A DNA stretch of 64,000 nt from Vibrio cyclitrophicus (GCF_024347435.1 NZ_AP025480.1:2728001-2792000), one strand, 5' to 3'. Numbered from the stretch's first letter, positions 27,800 through 37,584 are shown. Made by a program: numbers and translations. Notes: a model not told the origin generated them from the letters alone.

Positions 27800-30049
27800 C
27801 TATTTTTTACCTGCTCGAATGAAGCCTGTAAATTCACGCTCTTCGAAATAGTTGAGCATCATACTATAGATGTCACGACCATACGGTTTTGAAAGTGCCT
27901 TATTTGCTAAATCCTGTAATTCACTCAGGTTAGATTGGCGAATCAAGTATTTGGTTCTAGCGACATTTGAGGTATTCATACTTAACGTTTCGTACCCTAG
28001 CCCAATCAACAGTAATGCGCCCATAGGATCACCAGCTAGCTCGCCACAAATACACACAGGTAATTGATATTGCTTACATGTATCATGAATTTGTTTTAAT
28101 GCCATGATCACCGCAGGGTGCATGGATTCATAGACATCAGATACGCGGGAATTGTTCCGATCAACCGCCAATAAATATTGGGTTAAGTCATTGGTACCCA
28201 CAGAAACAAAATCGACCTTGTCTGCGATTAACGGCAGCAAATACAGCATTGATGGCACTTCGATCATGATACCAATGCGAGGCATGCGTACTCTATTATC
28301 AAGCTCGTGTACTTCATCGTAAGCCTGTTCTATAAGCTGAACCGCATCATCCAGCTCTTGAGCACCCGAAATCATTGGTAATAGGATACTTAAATTCTGA
28401 CTATCACAGCTCGCACGCAACATGGCGCGTAGTTGAATAATAAAGATATCTGGGTGATCGAGTGTAAAACGAATACCACGCCAGCCAAGAAACGGATTGT
28501 CCTCTTCAATCGGGAAATAAGGTAATGCCTTATCACCACCAATATCCAACGTACGCATCACCACTTGCTTCTCGGGATAGCTCGATAATACAGAACGGTA
28601 CTGCTTGAACTGTTCGTCTTCTGACGGGAATCTCTGCTGTAACAAGAAAGAAATTTCCGTTCGATACAAGCCTACGCCGTCAACCCCTTGGTTAATCGCT
28701 ATATTAGTATCCGCACTCAAACCAGCATTGAGCAAGATCTCTATTTGCTGATCATCTTGCGTTCTTGCTGGTAAATATAATTCTCGGTTGACCATAGAAG
28801 AGAGTTCACTTTCTTCTAGAATCAGCCCTTGGTATTCACTAAGTAAGTTATGACTCGGCTCAATAAAAATCTCACCGCTATACCCATCGACAATCGCTTG
28901 CTTACCATTAGCTTGGGCAAGGTTGAAATTGACCCCCATCACCGAAGGAATGCCAAGCGCACGAGATAAGATCGCTGCGTGAGAGTTCGCCGCCCCTTCC
29001 AAGGAAATGACCGCCAACAATTTTTCTTTTGGAATAGACGCCAAAACAGAGGCCGTTAGTTCACGTACCACCAGAATAATGGGCTTGTCTAACGTGCGGA
29101 GTTCATGCTCAGAGTTATGAAGGAAATACAGCAGCCTTTGTCCGAGCTCTCGAATGTCTTGTGCTCTCTCGCGAAGATAGACATCAGACATACGAGCAAA
29201 GCGATTAGAGTAACTTTCAACAACTTGTCTTAGTGCCCAATCAGCTTTATCGCCCTTCTGAATTTGGCTTTTCAGATCCTTACGCAACATGGGATCGTTG
29301 AGTAAGTGAGTAAACAGGTCAAAGATCGCCAACGCATCTTTGTTTATTTCGCTATCCAAACGCTTGCGCATGCGCTTAAAGTCATTCAGAGCATTTTCGA
29401 CAGCAACCGCCAGCAACTCATGCTCTCTTTCAACATTAAGCGTCGAAGCCGGATAAACATCGGTTAATTCAGGTTGCGTGTTGTCCCACCACAAATCACC
29501 AATCGCTACACCTGATGACGCTGCGATACCTTTCGTCGCCGGCAACTTTTGTTGTTCTAATAACCAATGACCTTGGGTTTGGGCATGCGCCACAATAACC
29601 GCAAGTTGTGCTGAAAGAGTGACAAGGAAAGACTCTTCCATTTCACTGAATAAACGAGGAGATTTCTGTTGAATAACCAAAACACCAAGCACTTGCTTGC
29701 GATGGATAATCGGAGTACCGAGAAAAGAGTGATAAACCTTTTCTCCCAACTCCGGAAAAAATTTATAAGCAGGGTGAGCAGACGCTTGTGCAAGGTTGAT
29801 AGGTTCAGCGCTTCTTTTAACAAGGCCAACCAGGCCTTCGTCAAAACCAATGTGAATACTATTGCCTTTGAAGATCAGGCCTTGAGTTGCCATCAACTCA
29901 AGGCGCTGCATATCATTATTTGCCAAATACACGGTGCAACATTCCGTCTGCATCGCACTGCATGTCTCTTTAACTAAAATATCAAGAGCCGTCGACACAT
30001 CTTCAACTCTTGATACGTGTTCAACTATTTCCCTTAGTTGACTGAGCAT
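27800..30049 (-). CDS. ptsP: Phosphoenolpyruvate-protein phosphotransferase PtsP (EI-Ntr)
   Basis: A 749-residue enzyme I of the nitrogen phosphotransferase system. An N-terminal GAF domain (1-160) senses signals such as glutamine. Next come the phosphohistidine domain (active His in GGAANSHAAILSRALGIP, near 357) and the PEP-binding TIM barrel (GLYRTEISFL, DIGGDKALPYF, GIMIEVPS, SVGTNDLTQY and the Cys motif ICGELAGDP). It passes phosphate to NPr. It lies two bases after rppH, as in E. coli rppH-ptsP. Confidence 0.97.
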   Translation of the reverse strand: MLSQLREIVEHVSRVEDVSTALDILVKETCSAMQTECCTVYLANNDMQRLELMATQGLIFKGNSIHIGFDEGLVGLVKRSAEPINLAQASAHPAYKFFPELGEKVYHSFLGTPIIHRKQVLGVLVIQQKSPRLFSEMEESFLVTLSAQLAVIVAHAQTQGHWLLEQQKLPATKGIAASSGVAIGDLWWDNTQPELTDVYPASTLNVEREHELLAVAVENALNDFKRMRKRLDSEINKDALAIFDLFTHLLNDPMLRKDLKSQIQKGDKADWALRQVVESYSNRFARMSDVYLRERAQDIRELGQRLLYFLHNSEHELRTLDKPIILVVRELTASVLASIPKEKLLAVISLEGAANSHAAILSRALGIPSVMGVNFNLAQANGKQAIVDGYSGEIFIEPSHNLLSEYQGLILEESELSSMVNRELYLPARTQDDQQIEILLNAGLSADTNIAINQGVDGVGLYRTEISFLLQQRFPSEDEQFKQYRSVLSSYPEKQVVMRTLDIGGDKALPYFPIEEDNPFLGWRGIRFTLDHPDIFIIQLRAMLRASCDSQNLSILLPMISGAQELDDAVQLIEQAYDEVHELDNRVRMPRIGIMIEVPSMLYLLPLIADKVDFVSVGTNDLTQYLLAVDRNNSRVSDVYESMHPAVIMALKQIHDTCKQYQLPVCICGELAGDPMGALLLIGLGYETLSMNTSNVARTKYLIRQSNLSELQDLANKALSKPYGRDIYSMMLNYFEEREFTGFIRAGKK

Positions 30050-30051
30050 GC

Positions 30052-30570
30052 TTAACCTCTACGCAATTTGCGTTTTCCTTTTGTTTTTCGCTCTTTAAAC
30101 GGCATTGCCAAAGATGCGAATTCTTTCATCGCTCGACGGTACACATCTCGCTTAAAAGAAACAACTTGTCGAACAGGGTACCAGTAACTCACCCAACGCC
30201 AACCATCAAATTCAGGTGTACTTCCACGCTGCATATTGATCTGCGATTCATCGCAATCTAAGCGTAAAAGGAACCACTTCTGTTTTTGTCCAATACAGAC
30301 AGGTTTAGAATCCCACCGAACCAGTCGTTTGGGTAGCTTATAGCGTAACCAATGACGACTTGTCGCGACGATCTTTACATCCTTTTTAGTAAGGCCAACC
30401 TCTTCATACAACTCACGGTACATTGCCTGTTCCGGAGTTTCACCTTCATCTATTCCCCCTTGAGGGAATTGCCATGAATGTTGCCCGTATCGTTTAGCCC
30501 AGAAGACCTGACCATGGTTGTTACAGATTACAATACCAACATTTAATCGGTAACCATCGCCATCTATCAC
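30052..30570 (-). CDS. rppH: RNA pyrophosphohydrolase RppH
   Basis: A Nudix hydrolase that removes pyrophosphate from 5'-triphosphorylated mRNA and so triggers RNase E decay. The Nudix box runs [22 protein letters not shown], with all catalytic glutamates. The start chosen is GTG at 30570 (reads [12 protein letters not shown] after initiation), with GAGG seven bases upstream, giving 172 residues as in related proteins (E. coli 176). An in-frame ATG at 30633 would add 21 residues without family support. It is the first gene of the operon running to thyA, divergent from mutH. Confidence 0.93.
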   Translation of the reverse strand: MIDGDGYRLNVGIVICNNHGQVFWAKRYGQHSWQFPQGGIDEGETPEQAMYRELYEEVGLTKKDVKIVATSRHWLRYKLPKRLVRWDSKPVCIGQKQKWFLLRLDCDESQINMQRGSTPEFDGWRWVSYWYPVRQVVSFKRDVYRRAMKEFASLAMPFKERKTKGKRKLRRG

Positions 30571-30606
30571 TGGCCAACCTCTATCTAAATTTTTAATTAC
30601 TCTGAT

Positions 30607-31084
30607 TTTTCCACATATCCCCAATCGGAGCAAACTTAGTGACGTGATAAGCGCTATATTTATGAATATTAACTACGAATATGGATAAGTTTTGCTCAAA
30701 TTCTAGTTACCCACACAATAGTGAGACATAGACCACATTTATTCACCTTTTCTGTGAATAACTATGTGAAGAATTCCCCGCAATCGTTTTTTTTAATCCA
30801 TAGATTCATCAACACCTTAAACAACAAATCAATTATCAACATTTTAAACCATTAAAAATCAACAAATTAAAATCATAATCATAATTTTAAAAACATTTAG
30901 AAAGCAAAAGATCTTTCAAAAATCGAACGTGGTTAAAGATCAACCACTCAGGTGTTTATCCACACTAGCAACTGAAAGATTCATTTTGCCCCCTATTTAG
31001 CAAGCATTTTATCCACCACAAACCCCTGTTTATTTATACACTAAATTAATATTTCAATTAATTACCTTTATGTCCTGTGGATAA
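30607..31084. promoter_or_regulatory. DARS2-like DnaA-box cluster in the rppH-mutH spacer
   Basis: DnaA-box-like 9-mers are crowded into this AT-rich spacer. TTATCCACA is perfect at 30956-30964 (+) and 31076-31084 (-). One-mismatch boxes are 30607-30615, 30680-30688 (-), 30707-30715, 30753-30761 (-) and 31009-31017. Weaker are 30739-30747 and 31034-31042. Two full matches to the IHF consensus WATCAANNNNTTR lie at 30834-30846 and 30857-30869, and a near-consensus Fis site (only the central base off) at 30931-30945. As I recall, E. coli DARS2, which regenerates ATP-DnaA with IHF and Fis, lies in this same mutH-rppH spacer. Promoters for both genes must also be here. Confidence 0.72.
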
Positions 31085-31186
31085 CCACGAGTTTGATCCC
31101 TTTTTAAGTAAGGAGATCATTTCTTAACCAGTCGTCATATGGTGATAACTTCTGGTAAAATCGTTTTTTTGATTATGCTTTTTATT

Positions 31187-31852
31187 ATGAAACCAGAACC
31201 ACAAACACAACAAGAGCTATTAGACAGAGCGTATACTATTGCAGGGATGACCTTCAAAGAGCTCTCCGATGAAGCCGAGATGGTGATGCCAAGCGACCTT
31301 AAGCGTGATAAAGGTTGGGTTGGGCAGCTGTTAGAATGGCATTTAGGTGCACCCGCTGGCAGTAAGCCAGAACAGGATTTTGCAAAGCTGGGCATCGAAC
31401 TTAAAAGCATTCCGATTGGTTATTCTGGAAAGCCACTCGAAACAACGTTTGTTTGTGTTGCGCCACTGATGGGCGTACAAGGCATAACATGGGAAACTAG
31501 CCACGTTAGAAATAAACTGTCTAAAGTGCTGTGGATCCCAGTTGAAGGAGAAAGAGAAATCCCGTTGGCAGAAAGGCATGTTGGTTCACCTTTATTATGG
31601 ACGCCAAGCCAAGAAGAAGATGAACTTCTAAAAAGAGATTGGGAAGAGCTGATGGAGTTGATTGTTTTAGGCAATGTTGAACAGATAACAGCAAGGCACG
31701 GTGAAGCACTCCATTTACGCCCTAAGGCCGCAAACAGTCGTGTGTTAACGGAAGCTTACGGTGCAAGCGGTAAACCCATAAAAACCAAACCTCGTGGTTT
31801 TTACTTAAGAACCCAGTTCACCCATAAACTGCTGACTGCACACTATGCATAA
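31187..31852 (+). CDS. mutH: DNA mismatch repair endonuclease MutH
   Basis: A 221-residue endonuclease that nicks the unmethylated strand at hemimethylated GATC during mismatch repair. The catalytic triad D-x6-E-x-K is in [14 protein letters not shown] (near 62-75). GSPLLWTP and the [11 protein letters not shown] stretch agree with the E. coli protein (229). The start at 31187 ([12 protein letters not shown]) fits the family best, although its ribosome site is weak; in-frame ATGs at 31175 and 31139 are alternatives. It implies Dam methylation in this organism. Confidence 0.95.
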   Translation: MKPEPQTQQELLDRAYTIAGMTFKELSDEAEMVMPSDLKRDKGWVGQLLEWHLGAPAGSKPEQDFAKLGIELKSIPIGYSGKPLETTFVCVAPLMGVQGITWETSHVRNKLSKVLWIPVEGEREIPLAERHVGSPLLWTPSQEEDELLKRDWEELMELIVLGNVEQITARHGEALHLRPKAANSRVLTEAYGASGKPIKTKPRGFYLRTQFTHKLLTAHYA

Positions 31853-31905
31853 CTGTCGAGAACGAAAGTCGAACATACTGATTATAAGTACGCTGTAAAT
31901 TCCCT

Positions 31906-32217
31906 CTAATGAGGTTTAAGCGCTAATTCAATATCGCAGTAACTCTGGCTAGGTTCATTACCAAACTCATCATACGCGTTGTGCAAGCGAAGGTAAGCCT
32001 TTTCAAAGCCGAGCCGGAGTAACTCCTCTTTCACTTGATCCAAGGATCCAAAGTGAAGCGGCTCGCCGTCTTGCTTTACAGGTTCTAGCTTGTGTTTGTA
32101 CTCCACCGCCAATAGATACTCTGAGATATCAGAACAACCAATAACGTACACTTTGGGTGTTTGATAAGAGTCTTTGTGCTCTCCATGTAACCACATGTCT
32201 AATTGATGCTTTTGCAT
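31906..32217 (-). CDS. Conserved small protein of unknown function (DUF6482-like)
   Basis: A 103-residue soluble acidic protein, starting MQKHQLDMWLHGEHKDSY and containing YVIGCSDISEYLLAVEYKHKLEP. I recall similar proteins in other vibrios, possibly filed as DUF6482, but have not verified this. No signal peptide, membrane segment or catalytic motif is apparent. The start at 32217 has a usable GGGGAGGA upstream. It lies convergent to mutH with 53 bases between stops, and a terminator-like hairpin lies upstream at 32288-32317. Confidence 0.65.
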   Translation of the reverse strand: MQKHQLDMWLHGEHKDSYQTPKVYVIGCSDISEYLLAVEYKHKLEPVKQDGEPLHFGSLDQVKEELLRLGFEKAYLRLHNAYDEFGNEPSQSYCDIELALKPH

Positions 32218-32287
32218 AACCGTCCTCCCCTGCTCTTTAAAGAGTAGTAGAACTCTTTTCCTTTACTAGGTAACGACTTAAAAAAGC

Positions 32288-32317
32288 AAAAAAGAGAAGT
32301 AAGTGCTTCTCTTTTTT
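32288..32317. terminator. Bidirectional terminator upstream of the 103-residue gene
   Basis: AAAAAAGAGAAG (32288-32299) pairs with CTTCTCTTTTTT (32306-32317). On the minus strand it follows the DUF1127-like gene. Confidence 0.88.
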
Positions 32318-32409
32318 GGCCAGTTCTAATTCAAAAGTTTGCACTTTCGACGCCATAACTATCACTGTGATTTATCCTAGGGGTTGAAAGGTGCTATCAA
32401 CCCCGCAGA

Positions 32410-32661
32410 TTACGTCGGTATTCGCGCACTTAAGACACGACGAAGGTGACGTACTCGACGTTCAATCGTAACAACTTCGGGTTCAGAAAAACCAATAGGT
32501 CGACCATCGGCTTCAAGACCAATATCTCTTAGTAAGTGAGTATTGTTCCATGGTAGATCATATGAACTGCGACGAACTTTTCGTTGCCATTCACGCTCTT
32601 CACGACGAAGGTCTGCACGGATAAGGACTGTTGCTAATTTTAAATATACTGAGTGACGCAT
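32410..32661 (-). CDS. DUF1127-like small basic protein
   Basis: An 83-residue arginine-rich protein. The segment NNTHLLRDIGLEADGRPIGF contains the LLxDIGL core seen in DUF1127/YjiS-type proteins, small helical proteins linked in some bacteria to RNA-related phosphate and carbon metabolism. The start has GGAGAG eight bases upstream. A terminator follows at 32288-32317. A 40-codon gene lies 109 bases upstream on the same strand and may be co-transcribed. Confidence 0.7.
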   Translation of the reverse strand: MRHSVYLKLATVLIRADLRREEREWQRKVRRSSYDLPWNNTHLLRDIGLEADGRPIGFSEPEVVTIERRVRHLRRVLSARIPT

Positions 32662-32770
32662 AATAACTCTCCAGTTGTTGAATAAACTGAGGAAAAATAG
32701 CGTGTTAGATCGTATGAGGGTTTCTCACTTAGCTGCTATTTTTCCGCAGCCAAATAAGGATACGGATCTA

Positions 32771-32893
32771 TTAGTTAGGTTTATCTTGGGTGTTTCGATC
32801 GGCCATGGCTGATGTTTGTGACATAACAGTCACCATGTCAGAACACGGATCAAACGAAGCGCAAATATGCTGTATAAAATCGAAATGTTTCAT
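32771..32893 (-). CDS. Candidate 40-residue small protein
   Basis: A short frame starting ATG at 32893, with a near-perfect ribosome site (TTGGAGG, six bases before the ATG). The predicted peptide starts MKHFDFIQHICASFDPCSD and has two cysteines eight residues apart, no membrane segment and a polar tail. The open frame extends further up to 33010 but that part has no ribosome site. I know no family for it. It sits between vpsR and the DUF1127-like gene, all on the minus strand. A frame on the plus strand (32790-33017) overlaps but lacks such a site. Confidence 0.5.
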   Translation of the reverse strand: MKHFDFIQHICASFDPCSDMVTVMSQTSAMADRNTQDKPN

Positions 32894-33176
32894 TTGCGCC
32901 TCCAAGCTAACTAAAAAATCCAAAAAGAAATGGGGTAGTGAAAGCAGACAAGTCTTTGTTAAAACGCTGCTTTTACGGTTAAAGTCTAACCAAGTGAGTA
33001 TATTATTCAACCGCTAATTGGCTCACATTTTTAAAACAATGCATTCACCTGGAATATCAGTTGCATATTCATTTATATATAAGATATTCACTATTATTAT
33101 ATAAAATCACAGAACATATCTCTTAGTGACCTAGGGGGCATCTCTCAATTGTTCGAATGTGAACACAGCGACTAAC
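32894..33176. other. AT-rich spacer between vpsR terminator and small genes
   Basis: A run of about 280 bases, very AT-rich around 33060-33110. It should contain the promoter of the 40-codon gene. I see no clear operator or gene. Confidence 0.4.
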
Positions 33177-33209
33177 AACAAAAAGAGCCACGCATGATGC
33201 GTCGCTCTT
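33177..33209 (-). terminator. Terminator after vpsR
   Basis: On the minus strand GAGC-G-ACGCA-TCA-TGCGT-G-GCTC, one internal mismatch, followed by TTTTTGTTG. Confidence 0.82.
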
Positions 33210-33248
33210 AAATTTACACTAACAGATTGAATCACTTAGCAAAGAATT

Positions 33249-34583
33249 CTAAATAACGCCCTCAGAAATAAGGCTGTGTTTATTCAATAAACGGTACATC
33301 GTTGCTCGTGATACTCCGAGCTCCTTAGCAGCCAACGAGACCTGTCCACCGTAAGATTCCAATACAATCAACAATGCATCGCGCTCTGAACGCTCACGAA
33401 TGCTTTTCAAACTGCGACGTTCATCATTCTGTTTTGGTAAATCAAGTTGGTGATCTTCTATGATCACGGCATCCGACATCAGAACAACACGCTTTATCTG
33501 ATTCATCAGCTCACGAACGTTGCCTGGCCAGTGGTAGCGATTCATTGAACGAATAGCATCCTCTGAGAAACTCTTAGCCTGAGCATTAAACTCTTTCGAG
33601 TACTCACGTAAGAAATGATTCGCTAACACAGAAATATCGCTCACACGCTCTTTCAGACTCGGAACATGAATACGCAACACATTAATGTAATGATACAATT
33701 CTTCATTGAAGTCACCTTCAATCAATGCTTTTTCGATATCAGAAGAGTTCGCCGCCAGAATACGTACATCGATAGATTTTGGCCCTGCCGCAGTTTCAAT
33801 TTTGCCTTCTTGTAAAAAGCGAAGTAGATTCAATTGTTGATTACGGGGCATCGCCAACACATCATTGAGTAAGATAGTTCCGCCGTCTGCTTCTTCTAAT
33901 ATACACGGTGCCGAAGTTTGCTGTGTTGAAATACCAAACACTTCAGCTTCTATTCTCATTTCAGACAAGGCACGGCAATTAACCGTTAGAAATGGATTCT
34001 GTGCTCGCGAAGAGTTTTGATGAATAGAACGTGCGATCGTCTCTTTACCTGCCCCACTCTCTCCGTAAATTAAGATACTGACATCAGTAGGCCCAATGCG
34101 CTTTACTTGGTCTCTCAAGCGCTTCACAGCCACAGAGTCACCCAATAGGCCCATATTGTTGTTAATGCCGTAGTTTGGCCATACTTTCTGCTCAAGCTTG
34201 AGCATACCCAACTGGTGACCAATAGTACTCAGTAGCTGAGCATCAGGGATTGGTGCCGTGAAAAAGTCGATACAGAAGTTAACGATAAATTGGCAGATCG
34301 TATCAGAGCTCAATTGAGATTCACGAATAAAGGCGAGCCATCGCACCTGCTTGTTATTGCTTACGAGGTTAGCAATACCGTTAAGACTAAACTCATCATG
34401 GCTAAGATCAACAATACCGATACATGGACCAATGTCAGCAATCAAGGCATCGGCTTTTCGTAGATCTGCACACTGGGTACACTGCCAACCCACTTGTTCT
34501 AACACTGATAACCAGGGTTCGTACGCACCACCAACCACGATAAGAGAACCTGGTAAGGAATCCATCTTAAATTGAGTTCCCAT
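33249..34583 (-). CDS. vpsR: Biofilm regulator VpsR (NtrC-like)
   Basis: A 444-residue regulator closely resembling V. cholerae VpsR, the c-di-GMP-responsive activator of the vps polysaccharide genes. Order: degenerate receiver domain (Asp 59 in GIVDLSHDE), AAA+ domain with Walker A GESGAGKE (near 174-181), and a Fis-type HTH at the end (SLAAKELGVSRATMYRLLNKH). The GAFTGA loop that contacts sigma-54 is missing, in line with VpsR working with sigma-70 RNA polymerase. The gene stands alone with its own terminator. No vps genes are in the window. Start could be residue 1 or the ATG at residue 7. Confidence 0.93.
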   Translation of the reverse strand: MGTQFKMDSLPGSLIVVGGAYEPWLSVLEQVGWQCTQCADLRKADALIADIGPCIGIVDLSHDEFSLNGIANLVSNNKQVRWLAFIRESQLSSDTICQFIVNFCIDFFTAPIPDAQLLSTIGHQLGMLKLEQKVWPNYGINNNMGLLGDSVAVKRLRDQVKRIGPTDVSILIYGESGAGKETIARSIHQNSSRAQNPFLTVNCRALSEMRIEAEVFGISTQQTSAPCILEEADGGTILLNDVLAMPRNQQLNLLRFLQEGKIETAAGPKSIDVRILAANSSDIEKALIEGDFNEELYHYINVLRIHVPSLKERVSDISVLANHFLREYSKEFNAQAKSFSEDAIRSMNRYHWPGNVRELMNQIKRVVLMSDAVIIEDHQLDLPKQNDERRSLKSIRERSERDALLIVLESYGGQVSLAAKELGVSRATMYRLLNKHSLISEGVI

Positions 34584-34794
34584 CCTTCTTCCTTATTCTA
34601 TTTTTATTTAAATCAGACTAATACGAGTTTAATGCTGATAACTCTACAAAATGCCACGAGATCGTATTCAGCGCCGAGGCGTATAATAATGAGACTATCT
34701 TAGATTTTTCGTCTCAATAGTAAGACTATGTCAGAAATAGTGATTTTTCGAATCAAGAGTGCGGTGCAAGCAAGGTTTTAAAGTCATAAAAGCA

Positions 34795-34820
34795 GAAAAG
34801 CCACCCGAAGGTGGCTTTTC
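34795..34820 (-). terminator. Terminator after lysS
   Basis: GAAAAGCCACC-TTCG-GGTGGCTTTTC on the minus strand, with a tetraloop and a T-rich tail. Confidence 0.9.
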
Positions 34821-34854
34821 AATTAACGCGTTTGTTACAAACCGTAAGCGAAAA

Positions 34855-36387
34855 TTACGCTTGTGGGCGCATTGCCGGGAACAAAATCACATCACGAATT
34901 GTGTGCGTGTTTGTAAATAGCATCGCTAGACGGTCGATACCGATACCTTGACCCGCTGTTGGCGGTAGGCCGTGCTCTAGTGCTGTAATGTAGTCTGCAT
35001 CGTAGTACATAGCTTCATCATCACCCGCGTCTTTCGCGTTAACTTGCGCTTTGAAACGTTCGTCTTGATCTTGTGCATCGTTAAGCTCAGAGAAACCGTT
35101 CGCGACTTCACGGCCACCGATGAAGAACTCAAAACGGTCTGTGAAGAATGGGTTGTCATCGCTACGACGTGCTAGAGGAGAGATGTCCGCTGGGTAGCCA
35201 GTGATGAACGTTGGTTGAATTAGCTGAGGCTCAGCCGTTTCACCAAAGATCTCTTCAAGAAGCTGACCACACGTCCAAAACTTCTCAACGTACAGACCTA
35301 CTTCTTCTGCAATTTTAACCATCAATTCTCTGTTCTGAAGATCATCTTCAGTCAAAGCTTGAATGTTTGCATTTTCAGGAGTGTAGTGTTTGATTGCATC
35401 GAACATGCTCATGCGAGCGTAAGTGCCACCGAACTCAACTGTTTCCTCACCGTAAGGCATAGAAGTAGAACCAAGAACGTCCATTGCTGCTGTGCTTAGC
35501 ATCTCTTCCGTTAGATCCATTAGATCTTTGTAGTCAGAGTACGCTTGGTAGAATTCCATCATTGTGAATTCTGGGTTGTGACGTGGAGAGAGACCTTCGT
35601 TACGGAAGTTACGGTTGATCTCGAATACACGGTCAAAACCACCAACCACTAGACGCTTAAGGTAAAGCTCAGGTGCAACACGTAGGTACATGTCGATGTC
35701 TAGTGCGTTGTGATGAGTGATGAATGGACGTGCTGTTGCACCGCCTGGGATCACGTGCATCATTGGCGTTTCAACTTCTAGGTAGCCTTTTGAGCTCATG
35801 AAGTTACGGATTGAAGACACAAGCTTAGAACGCACGATGAATGTGTTACGAGAGTCTTCGTTCACGATTAGATCAACGTAACGCTGACGGTAACGCATCT
35901 CTTGGTCAGTTAGACCGTGGAACTTCTCTGGCAGAGGACGAAGTGCTTTCGTTAGCAATTCAAACTCTTCCATGTTCACGTAAAGGTCGCCTTTACCTGA
36001 TTTGTGAAGCGCACCTTTAACACCGATGATGTCACCGATATCTAGGCCTTGGTACTTCTCTTTTAGTACTTTTTGAACATCTTTCGCTGCGTATGCTTGG
36101 ATACGACCAGAAGTTTCTTGAATCGCAAGGAATGGACCACGCTTCGCCATAATACGACCAGCGATCGCAACGATGTGGTTAAGCTCTTCGAGCTCTTCCT
36201 TAGTCTTCTCACCGAATTCCGCTTGAAGGTCGCCAGCTAGGTGCTCACGACGGAAGTCATTTGGGTGACCGTTAGCTTTGCAGTTTTGGCGGATGTGATC
36301 CAGCTTGCTGCGGCGCTCAGCGATTAGTTTGTTCTCTTCAGGTGAAGAAGCTTCTTGTGCGTTTTCGTTTTGAACAGCATCAGTCAT
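34855..36387 (-). CDS. lysS: Lysyl-tRNA synthetase (class II)
   Basis: A 510-residue class II synthetase. The N-terminal OB-fold (about 65-155) binds the anticodon; class II motif 2 appears as [29 protein letters not shown] and motif 3 as [11 protein letters not shown]. Length matches E. coli (505). It follows prfB by 98 bases as in the E. coli prfB-lysS operon. Confidence 0.97.
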   Translation of the reverse strand: MTDAVQNENAQEASSPEENKLIAERRSKLDHIRQNCKANGHPNDFRREHLAGDLQAEFGEKTKEELEELNHIVAIAGRIMAKRGPFLAIQETSGRIQAYAAKDVQKVLKEKYQGLDIGDIIGVKGALHKSGKGDLYVNMEEFELLTKALRPLPEKFHGLTDQEMRYRQRYVDLIVNEDSRNTFIVRSKLVSSIRNFMSSKGYLEVETPMMHVIPGGATARPFITHHNALDIDMYLRVAPELYLKRLVVGGFDRVFEINRNFRNEGLSPRHNPEFTMMEFYQAYSDYKDLMDLTEEMLSTAAMDVLGSTSMPYGEETVEFGGTYARMSMFDAIKHYTPENANIQALTEDDLQNRELMVKIAEEVGLYVEKFWTCGQLLEEIFGETAEPQLIQPTFITGYPADISPLARRSDDNPFFTDRFEFFIGGREVANGFSELNDAQDQDERFKAQVNAKDAGDDEAMYYDADYITALEHGLPPTAGQGIGIDRLAMLFTNTHTIRDVILFPAMRPQA

Positions 36388-36485
36388 TAGAGATGTACCC
36401 TGCTTTTATAATTTGGACAGCTATATTTTTTCAAATATAGGCATTTTTACCAATATTATTGGTAAAGCTTAATAGTTGATAAAGC

Positions 36486-37584
36486 TTACAGACCTGATTT
36501 CAGGCTAGCTTCAATAAACTTGTCTAAGTCACCGTCAAGAACCGCTTGAGTGTTACGGTTTTCGATGCCGGTGCGTAAATCTTTGATACGAGAATCATCC
36601 AGTACGTAAGAGCGGATCTGACTGCCCCAACCGATGTCTGATTTCGTTTCTTCGCTCGCTTGTTTTTCAGCATTTTGTTTTTGAATCTCAAGTTCAAAAA
36701 GCTTAGCACGTAGCTGCTTCATCGCTTGATCTTTGTTCTTATGCTGCGAACGGTCATTCTGACACTGAACCACGGTGTTAGTCGGAACGTGAGTAATACG
36801 TACCGCTGATTCCGTGGTGTTTACGTGCTGACCACCAGCGCCAGAGGCACGGTATACATCAATACGTAAGTCAGAAGGATTAATGTCGATCGTAATGTTG
36901 TCATCAATCTCAGGATAGATAAACGCAGAGGCAAATGAAGTATGACGACGACCACTTGAATCAAATGGTGACTTACGAACTAGACGGTGAACACCAGTCT
37001 CTGTACGTAACCAACCGTAAGCGTACTCACCAGAGATACGTACCGTTGCACCTTTAAGGCCAGCAACATCACCATCAGACACCTCGATAACTTCAGTCTT
37101 GAAGCCTTTCGAATCAGCCCAACGTAAGTACATACGCAACATCATTGAAGTCCAGTCTTGAGCTTCTGTACCGCCCGAGCCTGACTGTAAATCGATGTAG
37201 CAATCTGATGCATCGTGATCACCAGAGAACATACGACGGAATTCCAGCTTCTCTAGCTTAGCTTCAAGCTCGGCGAGTTCTGGTTCAATCTCATCGAACG
37301 TTTCTTGATCTTCTTCTTCAACCGCAAGCTCTAATAGGCCATCAACATCCTCAACGCCCTGGTCAAGTTGGTCGATTGTTTCTACTACCGCTTCCAATGC
37401 AGAACGTTCTTTACCTAGCGCTTGAGCACGCTCAGGTTCGTTCCATACATCCGGTTGTTCTAATTCTGCGTTTACTTCTTCTAGACGCTCTTTCTTAGCG
37501 TCATAGTCAAAGATACCCCCTCAGGATATTTGTGCGCTCAGACACATCCTGCAGACGGTTTTTTATAGGATTGATTTCAAACAT
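36486..37584 (-). CDS. prfB: Peptide chain release factor 2 (programmed +1 frameshift)
   Basis: RF2 recognises UGA and UAA. The gene is in two frames: 25 codons from ATG 37584 ([11 protein letters not shown]...) reach CTT at 37512-37510 followed by in-frame TGA (37509-37507). A +1 slip onto GAC continues to 36486, for about 365 residues as in E. coli. The shift site CTT-TGA-C is preceded by the internal SD-like AGGGGG at the usual distance. The GGQ motif ([12 protein letters not shown]) for peptide release and the SPF codon-recognition motif ([10 protein letters not shown]) are present. Annotation from 37397 alone would miss the N terminus. Confidence 0.96.
37506..37522 (-). promoter_or_regulatory. 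prfB +1 frameshift signal
   Basis: Minus strand GAGGGGGTATCTTTGAC: an SD-like AGGGGG three bases before CTT, in-frame TGA, then C. Low RF2 lets the ribosome slip, giving autoregulation. Confidence 0.95.

Noticed and set aside
30607..31084. The DnaA-box cluster as a replication origin
   Set aside because: There is no oriC neighbour (mnmG, mioC, dnaA, rctB) and no run of AT-rich 13-mers typical of an unwinding element beside the boxes. The DARS2 position fits better.
32790..33017. 75-codon plus-strand frame opposite the 40-codon gene
   Set aside because: No good ribosome site and a Lys/Ser-rich low-information peptide; the minus-strand frame has the stronger signals.
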